A stretch of DNA of 10,584 bases. Source: Sulfurovum sp. GTDB lineage: Bacteria; Campylobacterota; Campylobacteria; Campylobacterales; Sulfurovaceae. The position numbers and the translations under genes are program-made. Under the pieces are notes generated by a model that did not search any database, was not told where the DNA came from, and was given only the letters and a program-made list of their open reading frames with translations. Positions 1 through 6,128 of the stretch are shown piece after piece (position 1 is the first letter of the stretch; each line of letters starts with the position of its first letter). The DNA is taken from NCBI GenBank assembly GCA_026193735.1, contig JAPHUJ010000139.1, forward strand, positions 1 to 10,584, written 5' to 3'.

Positions 1-529
1 CACCAAAGTCAACGGTAGTATATTGGCTGGATGTTCCCATAGCGATGATAGGCTCTGGACGTACTTTTGTTTGTTCTTTGTCTGCATAAACAAGCTTTGG
101 TTCAAGTTCTTTTAGCTTCTCAACATCCCAAAGTTCAAGATAGGGGAACACTTCTTTAAATTCATGATATCTGTGTTCAATAAAATGTACTTCTTTCTCT
201 CCGACACCCAGTGCCATCTTTTGATGTTTAAACATGATCTTATCTTCCAGCCCATACTGTAAACAAAACTTCTCTATCATTTTTGCTGTTCGTTTGGTAA
301 TTTTTGCTTTTTCCAGTGTATAGTTTGTCTCGATATCTCCTACGTGAATAGTTTGAGAATTACTGGTAGCTTTGGAATTTAGGGTTGATAAGGCTTCATA
401 TTTTTCAAGCAGGCACAGAGACTTAACATTTGTGTATTTTGCTAATTCATAAAAGAGCGCTGTTCCAGAGATCCCGCCCCCGACAATTAAAACATCATAA
501 TGTTTATTGTTTATTGTTTTATTTTCCAT
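1..529 (-). CDS. mqo: Malate:quinone oxidoreductase, N-terminal part (runs off the left edge)
   Basis: This FAD enzyme oxidises malate to oxaloacetate at the inner face of the cytoplasmic membrane and passes the electrons to quinone, replacing or backing up NAD malate dehydrogenase. Only the first 176 residues are visible. They open with MENKTINNKHYDVLIVGGG; DVLIVGGGISGTALFYEL (about residues 12-29) is the beta-alpha-beta FAD-binding site, with a conserved GxGxxG-type glycine cluster. NSQTIHVGDIETNYTLEKA (about 57-75) and the KMALGVG stretch match the Helicobacter pylori Mqo as I remember it. The ATG at 527-529 is the first in frame and lies 6 bases after the glycosyltransferase stop; an AGAGGA sequence inside the end of that gene is a plausible though distant ribosome site. 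The C-terminal two thirds lie outside the window. A different FAD-dependent 2-hydroxyacid oxidase is the main alternative, but the family match is strong. Confidence 0.88.
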   Translation of the reverse strand, partial: MENKTINNKHYDVLIVGGGISGTALFYELAKYTNVKSLCLLEKYEALSTLNSKATSNSQTIHVGDIETNYTLEKAKITKRTAKMIEKFCLQYGLEDKIMFKHQKMALGVGEKEVHFIEHRYHEFKEVFPYLELWDVEKLKELEPKLVYADKEQTKVRPEPIIAMGTSSQYTTVDFG

Positions 530-535
530 ACTGTT

Positions 536-1648
536 TTAAAGTTCCTCTAATTTTATCGCTATATTTTTAGCGATCTTTTCATAATTTTTTACATCCAATA
601 ATATTTTTTGACCTTTGACGCCTACATCGGCAATGGATTCTTTGCTTAAAGATATGATGTATTCGATTTTTTCTTTTATATCATTTTGTTCAAACTTACA
701 AAACCAGGCGTTTGCACAATCTGTAAAGATTTTGTTTGTATGTCCGGAATTTGTCATGATACAGGGTATTGCCGATGAGTAGTAGTCAAATATTTTTACA
801 GGGGTTGAAGTATTATAAATGGGATAATCCGGTAAAAGAGCCACACCTATATCTGCTTTGGCAATAAGGTCAAGCAGTTCATCCCTGTTTTTTGCATTGT
901 GAATTTCAATATTGTTTTCTAAGTCTTTATATTGTCTGACCATTTCCAAAGCGTATTGAGTATCTCTGGTTGAAATTGTCAGTCTCCATGTATCGCATGA
1001 AATTTGTGAAAATGCTTCTAAGACAGTTTCAAATTCTCTTACTTTGTCTAAAGTTCCTGCATAAAAAAATCTTTTTTCTTCTCCTTCATGCTGGATGTTT
1101 GGATGAAGCATGTTTGGGTCTATTCCAGGAGGACAAATAATGGTTTTGGTAGTCACATTAGGAAAAAATTCTTCATGCATACTTGCAGAGGTAGGTAAAA
1201 ATGCATCACACATGTTGATGATCTTTGTTTCACTTAAAGTTTTAAACTTATCGGTTATCGTATCAATAAATGTACCTTCACCTTCAGCAATACTGCATCT
1301 GATTTTCACTCTTCTTTTTGGAATAGAGAGCCTAAAGGCAGTTTTGTATCGGTATTTATCTTTTTCTCTTAGTACGTGTTTCATGATGTCTATATCATTT
1401 CTGACAATAATATACGCGTAACTATCAATAGGCACGTCATTTCTGTTTAGTTCAGCAAGAAGTACATTTTTGTATCTTGCAGGTACAGTAAATCTATGCT
1501 TTTCTTTTCGTTCAAAATCAGATTTAAACTCGGTAAAATAGACAATATCGACACTTAAATACTTATTTAGATATGTTTCAAACAACGGGGCTATGAAACT
1601 ATGATCCATGTATTCATCTTGGTCCGTTATGTATAATAATTTTTTCAT
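536..1648 (-). CDS. Glycosyltransferase, GT-B fold (family 4-like)
   Basis: A 370-residue protein of typical length for a two-domain GT-B glycosyltransferase that would transfer a sugar from a nucleotide donor. The N-terminal half is divergent. The C-terminal half carries the recognisable parts: PPGID (about 173-177), FFYAGTLDKVREFETVLEAF (194-213) at the start of the donor domain, ADIGVALLP (265-273), and PVKIFDYYSSAIPCI (283-297). The last matches the donor-binding segment of GT4 enzymes, with Asp in FDY where Glu is usual. No signal peptide or membrane segment is seen. The ATG at 1648 follows GTGAGG at 8 bases and a TATAAT box at 1675-1670. It precedes mqo by 6 bases and is probably co-transcribed with it, which does not reveal an acceptor. 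No surface-polysaccharide genes are visible, so substrate and product are unknown. Confidence 0.8.
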   Translation of the reverse strand: MKKLLYITDQDEYMDHSFIAPLFETYLNKYLSVDIVYFTEFKSDFERKEKHRFTVPARYKNVLLAELNRNDVPIDSYAYIIVRNDIDIMKHVLREKDKYRYKTAFRLSIPKRRVKIRCSIAEGEGTFIDTITDKFKTLSETKIINMCDAFLPTSASMHEEFFPNVTTKTIICPPGIDPNMLHPNIQHEGEEKRFFYAGTLDKVREFETVLEAFSQISCDTWRLTISTRDTQYALEMVRQYKDLENNIEIHNAKNRDELLDLIAKADIGVALLPDYPIYNTSTPVKIFDYYSSAIPCIMTNSGHTNKIFTDCANAWFCKFEQNDIKEKIEYIISLSKESIADVGVKGQKILLDVKNYEKIAKNIAIKLEEL

Positions 1649-1669
1649 ATAAATACCTCACAATTTTAA

Positions 1670-1699
1670 ATTATACTCTTTTTGGCTCAAACTATACAA
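1670..1699 (-). promoter_or_regulatory. Promoter for the glycosyltransferase-mqo unit
   Basis: On the minus strand a perfect TATAAT lies at 1675-1670, 21 bases before the glycosyltransferase ATG. A weak TTGTAT (-35-like, 3 of 6) sits at 1699-1694 with an 18-base spacer. The -10 box is good; the -35 is poor, as is common in Campylobacterota. It shares bases with the -35 region of the divergent ppnP promoter. Confidence 0.5.
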
Positions 1700-1723
1700 T
1701 AAGAATCATGATTTAGTTATAAT
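1694..1723 (+). promoter_or_regulatory. Promoter for ppnP
   Basis: A perfect TATAAT lies at 1718-1723, 23 bases before the ppnP ATG. Only poor -35 matches occur upstream (around 1694-1700). An AAAAGGA ribosome site ends at 1739, 7 bases before the start. The two divergent -10 boxes are about 42 bases apart, so polymerase binding at one may interfere with the other. Confidence 0.5.
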
Positions 1724-1746
1724 CTCACCCAAAAAAGGATATTTTA

Positions 1747-2058
1747 ATGAAAATTTTTAAAAATGTGAGTGTAGAGATAGAAGGCAATAGTTATTTTAAC
1801 GGTGCAGTAACGAGCCGAACGGTAAATTTTGAAGATGGAAGTAAAAAAACCTTAGGGTTCATGCTGCCTGGTGAATATGAATTTGGTACGGCTGCAGCAG
1901 AGTTAATGGAGATCACGTCAGGCGAACTTGATGTAAAACTGCCAGATTCAAATGAGTGGATAACTATTAAAGGTGGCGAGTCATTCGATGTACCTGCAAA
2001 TGCTAAATTTCAGGTAAATGTAAAAAGTATTACAGATTATTGTTGTTCTTATCTGTAG
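1747..2058 (+). CDS. ppnP: Pyrimidine/purine nucleoside phosphorylase (YaiE/DUF1255 family)
   Basis: PpnP is a small cupin-fold enzyme that splits a broad range of nucleosides with phosphate to give ribose 1-phosphate and the free base, in the cytoplasm. The 103-residue length fits the family (E. coli YaiE is about 94). Matching segments are GFMLPGEYEFGTAAAELM (about 37-54), the SGELDVKLPDSNEW strand pair (58-71), GGESFDVPANAKFQV (76-90) and a C-terminal SYL like the RYL of E. coli. The ATG at 1747 is 7 bases after AAGGA. It stands alone: divergent from the glycosyltransferase and convergent with the gene ending at 2265. It would work in nucleoside salvage. nrdB, another nucleotide gene, lies about 800 bases downstream but is a separate transcription unit. 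Confidence 0.93.
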   Translation: MKIFKNVSVEIEGNSYFNGAVTSRTVNFEDGSKKTLGFMLPGEYEFGTAAAELMEITSGELDVKLPDSNEWITIKGGESFDVPANAKFQVNVKSITDYCCSYL

Positions 2059-2264
2059 AATTCATACTTAATTCACACAATAATATTATACTGCCTGCAT
2101 GAAAGTCACGAAGGACTCTTATCCCTTTTTGATACTTCGGCTTTCTAGGTAGCTTTTCATTTTTTATAGATGCATCCTTGTTTCCCACTGTGGATGCATA
2201 TCCCTTTTTTAAATTTATTCCCTCCGAAAAGTTACCTTTATAAAGAGCATCTATACATAAGTGC
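2059..2264. other. Repeat-rich gap between convergent genes
   Basis: This 206-base stretch between two convergent genes holds no protein I can support. It does hold an 8-base inverted repeat (2170-2177 with 2192-2199), a longer-range 9-base inverted repeat TATAGATGC/GCATCTATA (2165-2173 with 2247-2255), an 11-base direct repeat TATCCCTTTTT (2120-2130 and 2199-2209), and a perfect ATAATATTAT palindrome near 2081-2090. On the minus strand an AGAGTC/GACTTT hairpin with loop CTTCGT is possible around 2101-2118. One minus-strand frame stays open across the whole gap. This could be a dispersed repeat, a mobile-element remnant or a terminator region; I cannot decide between them from one copy. Confidence 0.5.
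2170..2199. repeat. Hairpin ATGCATCC/GGATGCAT, possible ppnP terminator
   Basis: A perfect 8-base stem (2170-2177 paired with 2192-2199) with a 14-base loop is followed on the plus strand by ATCCC and then six T residues (2205-2210). That resembles a factor-independent terminator for ppnP, but the loop is long and the T-run is displaced by five bases, so terminator function is only moderately likely. The outer 9-base inverted repeat beginning at 2165 would compete with this stem. Confidence 0.4.
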
Positions 2265-2786
2265 TTACTTGCCACCCCATCCATGCATACGTTTTGCAAC
2301 AATAACATCATAATGCTCAAAGAGATCATCTATGATATTGGTTGAAACATAGTATTGTTCTACAAGGATATCCCTCCATTCGTCACGCTCGGCATAAGAA
2401 CTGTTTGGTATGAGTATAATAATATTTCCTCCTGTTCTAATGATCGGATAGCATTTTTCTAAAAATACAGCTTTATCTTCTTGTGTGAAATCCAGTGTCG
2501 CAATAAGATAATCATATTCTACGGCTTGCATCATGTATCTTGGACGACGAAGGTTGAATTTTACAATATGTATATGCGACTGATCTGCGTATTTGGTGAC
2601 GGATTTATCATAAAAAGCATCTTTAGTGCAGTATAAGTAGTAATCACTGTGATGATTTTCGCAAAATTCACTTAAGTTTTTAGTGAGGATGTGAGAGCCA
2701 TCAGAGAAATGTACGATGCGTTGACCAGGTTTATCTTGGATAATTTGTAGGAGTTGTGCTACTTTGTCTTGTTCTAAATTTTTCAT
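2265..2786 (-). CDS. Conserved hypothetical, methyltransferase-like fold without a clear SAM site
   Basis: A 173-residue soluble protein that I do not recognise by name. Its C-terminal half has the strand-helix-strand rhythm of a class I methyltransferase: YDYLIATLD (about 91-99, like motif IV), a helix VFLEKCYPIIRTGG (107-120), then NIIILIPN (121-128, like motif V) and HYDVIVAKRM (158-167). The N-terminal half has RIVHFSDGSHIL (23-34) and YYLYCTKDAF (49-58) but not the glycine-rich motif I that binds SAM. The protein ends in HGWGGK. It may be a degenerate methyltransferase or a SAM-independent relative. The ATG at 2786 has no clear ribosome site. It is divergent from nrdB, with 80 bases between the starts, and convergent with ppnP. 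I assign no function. Confidence 0.7.
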   Translation of the reverse strand: MKNLEQDKVAQLLQIIQDKPGQRIVHFSDGSHILTKNLSEFCENHHSDYYLYCTKDAFYDKSVTKYADQSHIHIVKFNLRRPRYMMQAVEYDYLIATLDFTQEDKAVFLEKCYPIIRTGGNIIILIPNSSYAERDEWRDILVEQYYVSTNIIDDLFEHYDVIVAKRMHGWGGK

Positions 2787-2821
2787 AAGGTTAGTCTATC
2801 TAAAAAATCAGTCTAAATGTG

Positions 2822-2827
2822 TATAAT
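2822..2827 (+). promoter_or_regulatory. -10 box of the nrdB promoter
   Basis: TATAAT preceded by TGTG lies 39 bases before the nrdB start, with no convincing -35. AAGG at 2856-2859 is the ribosome site, 7 bases before the ATG at 2867. This is likely the main promoter for nrdB and the three genes behind it. I do not see a paired NrdR-type box in the 80 bases upstream. Confidence 0.5.
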
Positions 2828-2866
2828 GTTTTAAATTAATCATGAAAAATTCATCAAGGTATAAAG

Positions 2867-3886
2867 ATGGTACGAAAAAAAATATACAATCCTGACTCAG
2901 AAGAAAAAACAGGCGAGCGTAAGATATTTGGTGGAGATCCTACCGGAATATTTGAACTTAATGACATTAAATACCAGTGGGCATATAACCTTTGGGAAAT
3001 GATGCTTAATAACACTTGGTTTCCTAAAGAAGTGGATATGACACGTGATGTCAACGACTATAAACATCTCACCGATTCAGAGAAGTCAGCATATGACAAA
3101 GTCCTTGCCCAACTCATTTTTATGGACTCCTTACAGACAAATAACATCATAGACAACCTGAACCCTTTCATTACTGCTCCGGAAGTAAACCTTATCTTGG
3201 TAAGGCAGGCTTTTGAAGAAGCGTTGCACTCTCAGAGTTATGCCGTGATGGTAGACAGTATCTCAACAAATTCTAAAGAGATATATGAGCTTTGGCGAAG
3301 AGACATGAAGCTTAAAACGAAAAATGATGCTATTGCTAAAGTATATGAAGAACTTTCAAGTAACCCTTCAGACACAAACATCGTAAAAGCAATGTTTGCT
3401 AATCAAATCCTTGAAGGTATCTATTTTTATAGCGGGTTTGCATACCTCTATACACTTGCACGTTCAGATAAAATGCTTGGAACGGCCCAGATGATACGTT
3501 TCATCCAGAGAGATGAAGTAACACACCTTCTTTTGTTTCAAAACATGATCAACTCTACTAAAAAAGAGAGACCAGAACTGTTTACCAAAGAGCTGATAGA
3601 GGATGTTTATGAGATGTTTAGATCTGCCGTGAAGCTTGAATCTGAGTGGGGTGCATACATCACTCAGGGACAGATACTAGGACTTACAGACGATATCATC
3701 ACACAGTATATTCAGCATCTTGCAGACAAAAGACTACACGCTGTAGGACTTGAAAAGATCTACAATGTAGAGCATCCTATCAAGTGGGTAGATAACTTTT
3801 CACAGTTTAATGACCAAAAGACGAACTTCTTTGAAGGGAATGTAACAAACTATTCCAAAGGAAGTCTGGATCTAGACGATTTTTAG
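2867..3886 (+). CDS. nrdB: Ribonucleoside-diphosphate reductase, beta (radical) subunit, class Ia-like
   Basis: NrdB holds the di-metal centre and tyrosyl radical that start reduction of ribonucleoside diphosphates by NrdA, giving dNTPs. All key residues are present in 339 residues: metal ligands D87 (in FMDSLQ), E118 and H121 (EEALHSQSY), E183 (LEGIYFY), E217 and H220 (RDEVTH), and the radical tyrosine Y125 at the standard spacing after H121. The acidic, Phe-ending tail DLDDF would dock to NrdA. The length is shorter than E. coli NrdB (376) but ordinary for Campylobacterota. nrdA is not in the window; I expect it elsewhere on the chromosome. nrdB heads a plus-strand run with an 8-base gap to the next gene. 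The retained tyrosine argues against the tyrosine-less class Ic type. Confidence 0.95.
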   Translation: MVRKKIYNPDSEEKTGERKIFGGDPTGIFELNDIKYQWAYNLWEMMLNNTWFPKEVDMTRDVNDYKHLTDSEKSAYDKVLAQLIFMDSLQTNNIIDNLNPFITAPEVNLILVRQAFEEALHSQSYAVMVDSISTNSKEIYELWRRDMKLKTKNDAIAKVYEELSSNPSDTNIVKAMFANQILEGIYFYSGFAYLYTLARSDKMLGTAQMIRFIQRDEVTHLLLFQNMINSTKKERPELFTKELIEDVYEMFRSAVKLESEWGAYITQGQILGLTDDIITQYIQHLADKRLHAVGLEKIYNVEHPIKWVDNFSQFNDQKTNFFEGNVTNYSKGSLDLDDF

Positions 3887-3894
3887 GCCTTATC

Positions 3895-4626
3895 ATGTTA
3901 ACCTTGCCTAAAAAAATGGAAGTTGTTACTTTACAGCTTCCCTCTCACAAACGATATCAGGAAAACCTGGATACTCTTCTTTTTTATTTAAAAGAACATC
4001 AAGACAAACACATTGTCGTTGCACCGGAAGTATTTTTGACTGCACATGATTATGAGCATATGACAACAGCTGCAAAATTTTCAGCCAATGCACTTAATGT
4101 GCTTAAAAAAGAGGTGAATGAGCAGATAGTGGTGTTAACGCTTATCCTTGAAGAGGGTGAAAATTTTGTCAATCAGGCAGTGGTGATCCATAAACATAAA
4201 ATCATTCATCGACAAGAAAAGGTGAAACTTTTTAAACTTGGAGATGAAGACCTGTATTTCCAAGCAGGGAAGAAAAAGAAGATCAAACCTTTTGAGATAG
4301 AAGGTGTGAAGTATGCCATACTGATCTGTTTTGAGTTGCGTTTTAAAGAATTATGGGAACAGGTAGAAGGTGCAGATGTGGTACTTGTACCTTCAAGGTG
4401 GGGAAAGCCGCGTAAAACACACCTTGAAGTACTTTCACGTGCACTGGCTGTGATGAATCAATGTTATGTCGTAGTCTCAAATTCTTGTGATGAAGATATG
4501 GCAAGATCTTCTGCGATCATCTCTCCTACAGGGGAAGTAACTATGAATGATGCACTAGAGGCGGTAGAGGGAAGCATAGACTTCAGAGAAATTAAAAAAA
4601 TGCGTCGCTATATAGTGATGGATTAG
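3895..4626 (+). CDS. Carbon-nitrogen hydrolase (nitrilase superfamily)
   Basis: A 243-residue single-domain member of the nitrilase superfamily, cytoplasmic, expected to cleave a C-N amide bond. The Glu-Lys-Cys catalytic set is visible: E45 in VVAPEVF, K109 in RQEKVKLF, and C145 in AILICFELRF, followed by the usual ADVVLVPSRWG (160-170) and a late SPTGE turn (210-214). The substrate is not evident; members include omega-amidases, deaminated-glutathione amidase and N-carbamoyl hydrolases, and at this size an omega-amidase-like or metabolite-repair role is as likely as any. The ATG at 3895 is chosen because TTTTTAGG lies about 8 bases upstream and the gap to nrdB is only 8 bases. An in-frame ATG at 3916 (residue 8) has no ribosome site. 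It is probably co-transcribed with nrdB. Confidence 0.85.
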   Translation: MLTLPKKMEVVTLQLPSHKRYQENLDTLLFYLKEHQDKHIVVAPEVFLTAHDYEHMTTAAKFSANALNVLKKEVNEQIVVLTLILEEGENFVNQAVVIHKHKIIHRQEKVKLFKLGDEDLYFQAGKKKKIKPFEIEGVKYAILICFELRFKELWEQVEGADVVLVPSRWGKPRKTHLEVLSRALAVMNQCYVVVSNSCDEDMARSSAIISPTGEVTMNDALEAVEGSIDFREIKKMRRYIVMD

Positions 4627-4638
4627 AGGAAAATAAGA

Positions 4639-5250
4639 ATGAAATTAGCAGTAGTATTATTATTGGGTTTTGTATGCGTAAATGCAGTAGAGGTTGATGT
4701 GCAGATAGAGGAGTGTAACAACGGAAATATCAAAAGTTGTTATGAAGCAGGTATGGCATTGACAACAGGAGAAAATGCTGAGGACCAAGAGAAAAAAGAT
4801 GTAGGACTAGAATACATTCGTAAAGCATGCAAACATGGTAAAGAAAAGGCATGTGATGCTTTGGGCGATAACTATTATAAAGATAAGCACTATCAGGCAG
4901 CGAAGCCTTATCTTGAAGTATCATGCAGCAAAGGTGTTAAAACGGCTTGTGAAGCGATGGGGACTATGTATAGAGATGCTCAGGAGATCAGCCAAAATGA
5001 TGTGCTGGCAAGAGAGTATTATGAGAAAGCATGTACTTTGGGAAGTGCGAATGCATGTATTAACGTTGCCATTATATATAGAGGTGGGTTTGGAGTTGAA
5101 AAGGACAGAGCATCAGAGAAAATGTTCTACAAAAAAGCATGTGATGCTGGAAGCAAAGCAGGATGTGACTCTTACACAACAATGGACAATAAAGACAAAG
5201 GTATCGAAGAACCGGGACTATGGGATAAGCTAAAAAGCCTTTTTAACTAG
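4639..5250 (+). CDS. Secreted Sel1-repeat (Hcp-like) cysteine-rich protein
   Basis: A 203-residue protein with an N-terminal signal peptide (KLAVVLLLGFVCVNA, likely cut after A16), so it should act in the periplasm or outside. The mature part is built of Sel1-like alpha/alpha repeats of about 36 residues. It contains five Cys-x7-Cys pairs: 26-34, 64-72, 96-104, 132-140 and 168-176. No other cysteines occur after the signal. This is the disulfide pattern of Helicobacter cysteine-rich proteins (HcpA type), where each pair clips one repeat; some bind penicillin, but activity here is unknown. GGFGVEKD (149-156) is a typical repeat turn. The ATG is 8 bases after AGAGGA, which overlaps the stop of the hydrolase gene. 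It probably acts as a protein-interaction scaffold; the partner is unknown. Confidence 0.87.
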   Translation: MKLAVVLLLGFVCVNAVEVDVQIEECNNGNIKSCYEAGMALTTGENAEDQEKKDVGLEYIRKACKHGKEKACDALGDNYYKDKHYQAAKPYLEVSCSKGVKTACEAMGTMYRDAQEISQNDVLAREYYEKACTLGSANACINVAIIYRGGFGVEKDRASEKMFYKKACDAGSKAGCDSYTTMDNKDKGIEEPGLWDKLKSLFN

Positions 5251-5298
5251 ATTTTAGATAGAATTTCTGCATTATTTGGGGATGAGGTATTTAAATTT

Positions 5299-5934
5299 AT
5301 GATAAAAGCGAGACAGCGACAAAACCTGGTTGTAGAGATCGAGAAACACTTTGAATTAGACAAGCATGTCAAAGAAGCATTTTTAGCTGTTGACAGAGAA
5401 GTTTTTGTTCCTGCTCAGTTTAAGCACCTTTCTTACCAGCTTGATGCACTTCCTTTGGCAGCCAGCCAGTGGATATCTTCTCCTCTGACTGTTGCTAAGA
5501 TGACACAACACTTAGAGCTTGACGGTATAGATTCTGTACTTGAAGTCGGGTGCGGAAGTGGCTATCAAGCAGCGATATTAAGCAAGATATGTCGTCGTGT
5601 ATTTACCATCGAACGGATTGATGAGCTGCTTAAAGAAGCAAAGAATCATTTTGCTTTACTTGAAATGAACAACATCATTACACGTTTTGACGATGGGCAA
5701 AGAGGATGGAAGCAGTATGCACCTTTTGAACGCATCTTATTTTCTGCAACGGCCAAAGAGATACCAGAAGTGCTTTTTGAACAATTGGCAGAAGGCGGCA
5801 TATTGGTGGCCCCTGTAGAAGAAGCTGAAAATTATCATATTATTACGCGTTATTATAAGAAAAATGGTCGTATCACTTCTGAAACCATTGAACAGTGTCT
5901 ATTTGTTCCCGTACTTGACGGCACACAAAAGTAA
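5299..5934 (+). CDS. pcm: Protein-L-isoaspartate O-methyltransferase
   Basis: Pcm methylates isoaspartyl residues that form in ageing proteins, so that they can revert to aspartate; SAM is the donor. The length of 211 residues matches E. coli Pcm (208). Visible family parts are VDREVFVP (31-38), the ISSPLTVAKM segment (59-68, in place of the common ISQPY), SAM motif I VLEVGCGSGYQAA (80-92), VFTIER (101-106, acidic motif II), and FERILFSATAKEIPEVLFEQL ending in the GGILVAPV strand (143-173). The start at 5299 follows GATGAGG by 11 bases; an upstream ATG at 5282 is out of frame. It lies 48 bases after the Sel1 gene. In Campylobacter jejuni I recall pcm lying close to nrdB too, which would make this linkage old, but that is from memory. 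Confidence 0.93.
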   Translation: MIKARQRQNLVVEIEKHFELDKHVKEAFLAVDREVFVPAQFKHLSYQLDALPLAASQWISSPLTVAKMTQHLELDGIDSVLEVGCGSGYQAAILSKICRRVFTIERIDELLKEAKNHFALLEMNNIITRFDDGQRGWKQYAPFERILFSATAKEIPEVLFEQLAEGGILVAPVEEAENYHIITRYYKKNGRITSETIEQCLFVPVLDGTQK

Positions 5935-6122
5935 ATTAACAACGATCACTGCATGCATACATTAGAAAAAAAGCCTTCTCTTCATAAAGTTCGGTGACAA
6001 TTTTTTCAAACATTTCCTAGTATAGATATAACAGGACTTTATCTTTTGAGATTTGAATATAGAATCTTATCTGTAAACCTTTCATAAAACTTATGTTATC
6101 ATTTACAAAATTGTAAACAGGG
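5935..6122. other. Gap between pcm and the HTH-chaA unit
   Basis: This 188-base AT-rich stretch has no supported gene. Its right end holds a perfect palindrome (6102-6117), with a copy of TGTAAAC 40 bases upstream (6072-6078) matching the palindrome's right end (6112-6118). Several TATA-like strings (around 6020-6032) could serve as a promoter, but none stands out. A 25-codon minus-strand ORF (5936-6013) exists but is weakly supported. I see no convincing terminator for pcm. Confidence 0.5.
6102..6117. promoter_or_regulatory. Palindromic operator candidate TTTACAA-AA-TTGTAAA
   Basis: A perfect 7+7 inverted repeat with a 2-base centre lies 11 bases before the ATG at 6129 and touches the ribosome site region. 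A second half-site, TGTAAAC, lies at 6072-6078, exactly 40 bases before the one in the palindrome (about four helical turns). Since the gene that follows encodes a helix-turn-helix protein, self-repression at this site is an attractive but untested inference. An RNA hairpin covering translation start is another reading. Confidence 0.5.
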
Positions 6123-6128
6123 ATGAAT

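Noticed and set aside
2030..2329. Minus-strand 99-codon ORF across the ppnP-hypothetical gap
   Set aside because: It overlaps the ends of two better genes in other frames, starts inside one of them without a ribosome site, and resembles no family I know. The gap is reported as a repeat-rich region.
4835..5233. Plus-strand 132-codon ORF inside the Sel1 gene
   Set aside because: It is a frame-shifted shadow of the Sel1 gene, which has a signal peptide, a ribosome site and regular cysteine pairs.
5235..5250. Possible terminator at the end of the Sel1 gene (AAAAAGCCTTTTT)
   Set aside because: The symmetric stretch is short, almost all A-T and has only a two-base centre, so it cannot form a stable hairpin; it is also inside the coding sequence.
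6123..6125. ATG at 6123 as start of the HTH gene
   Set aside because: It abuts AGGG with no spacing, while the in-frame ATG at 6129 has 6 bases of spacing. The difference is only two residues and both remain possible.
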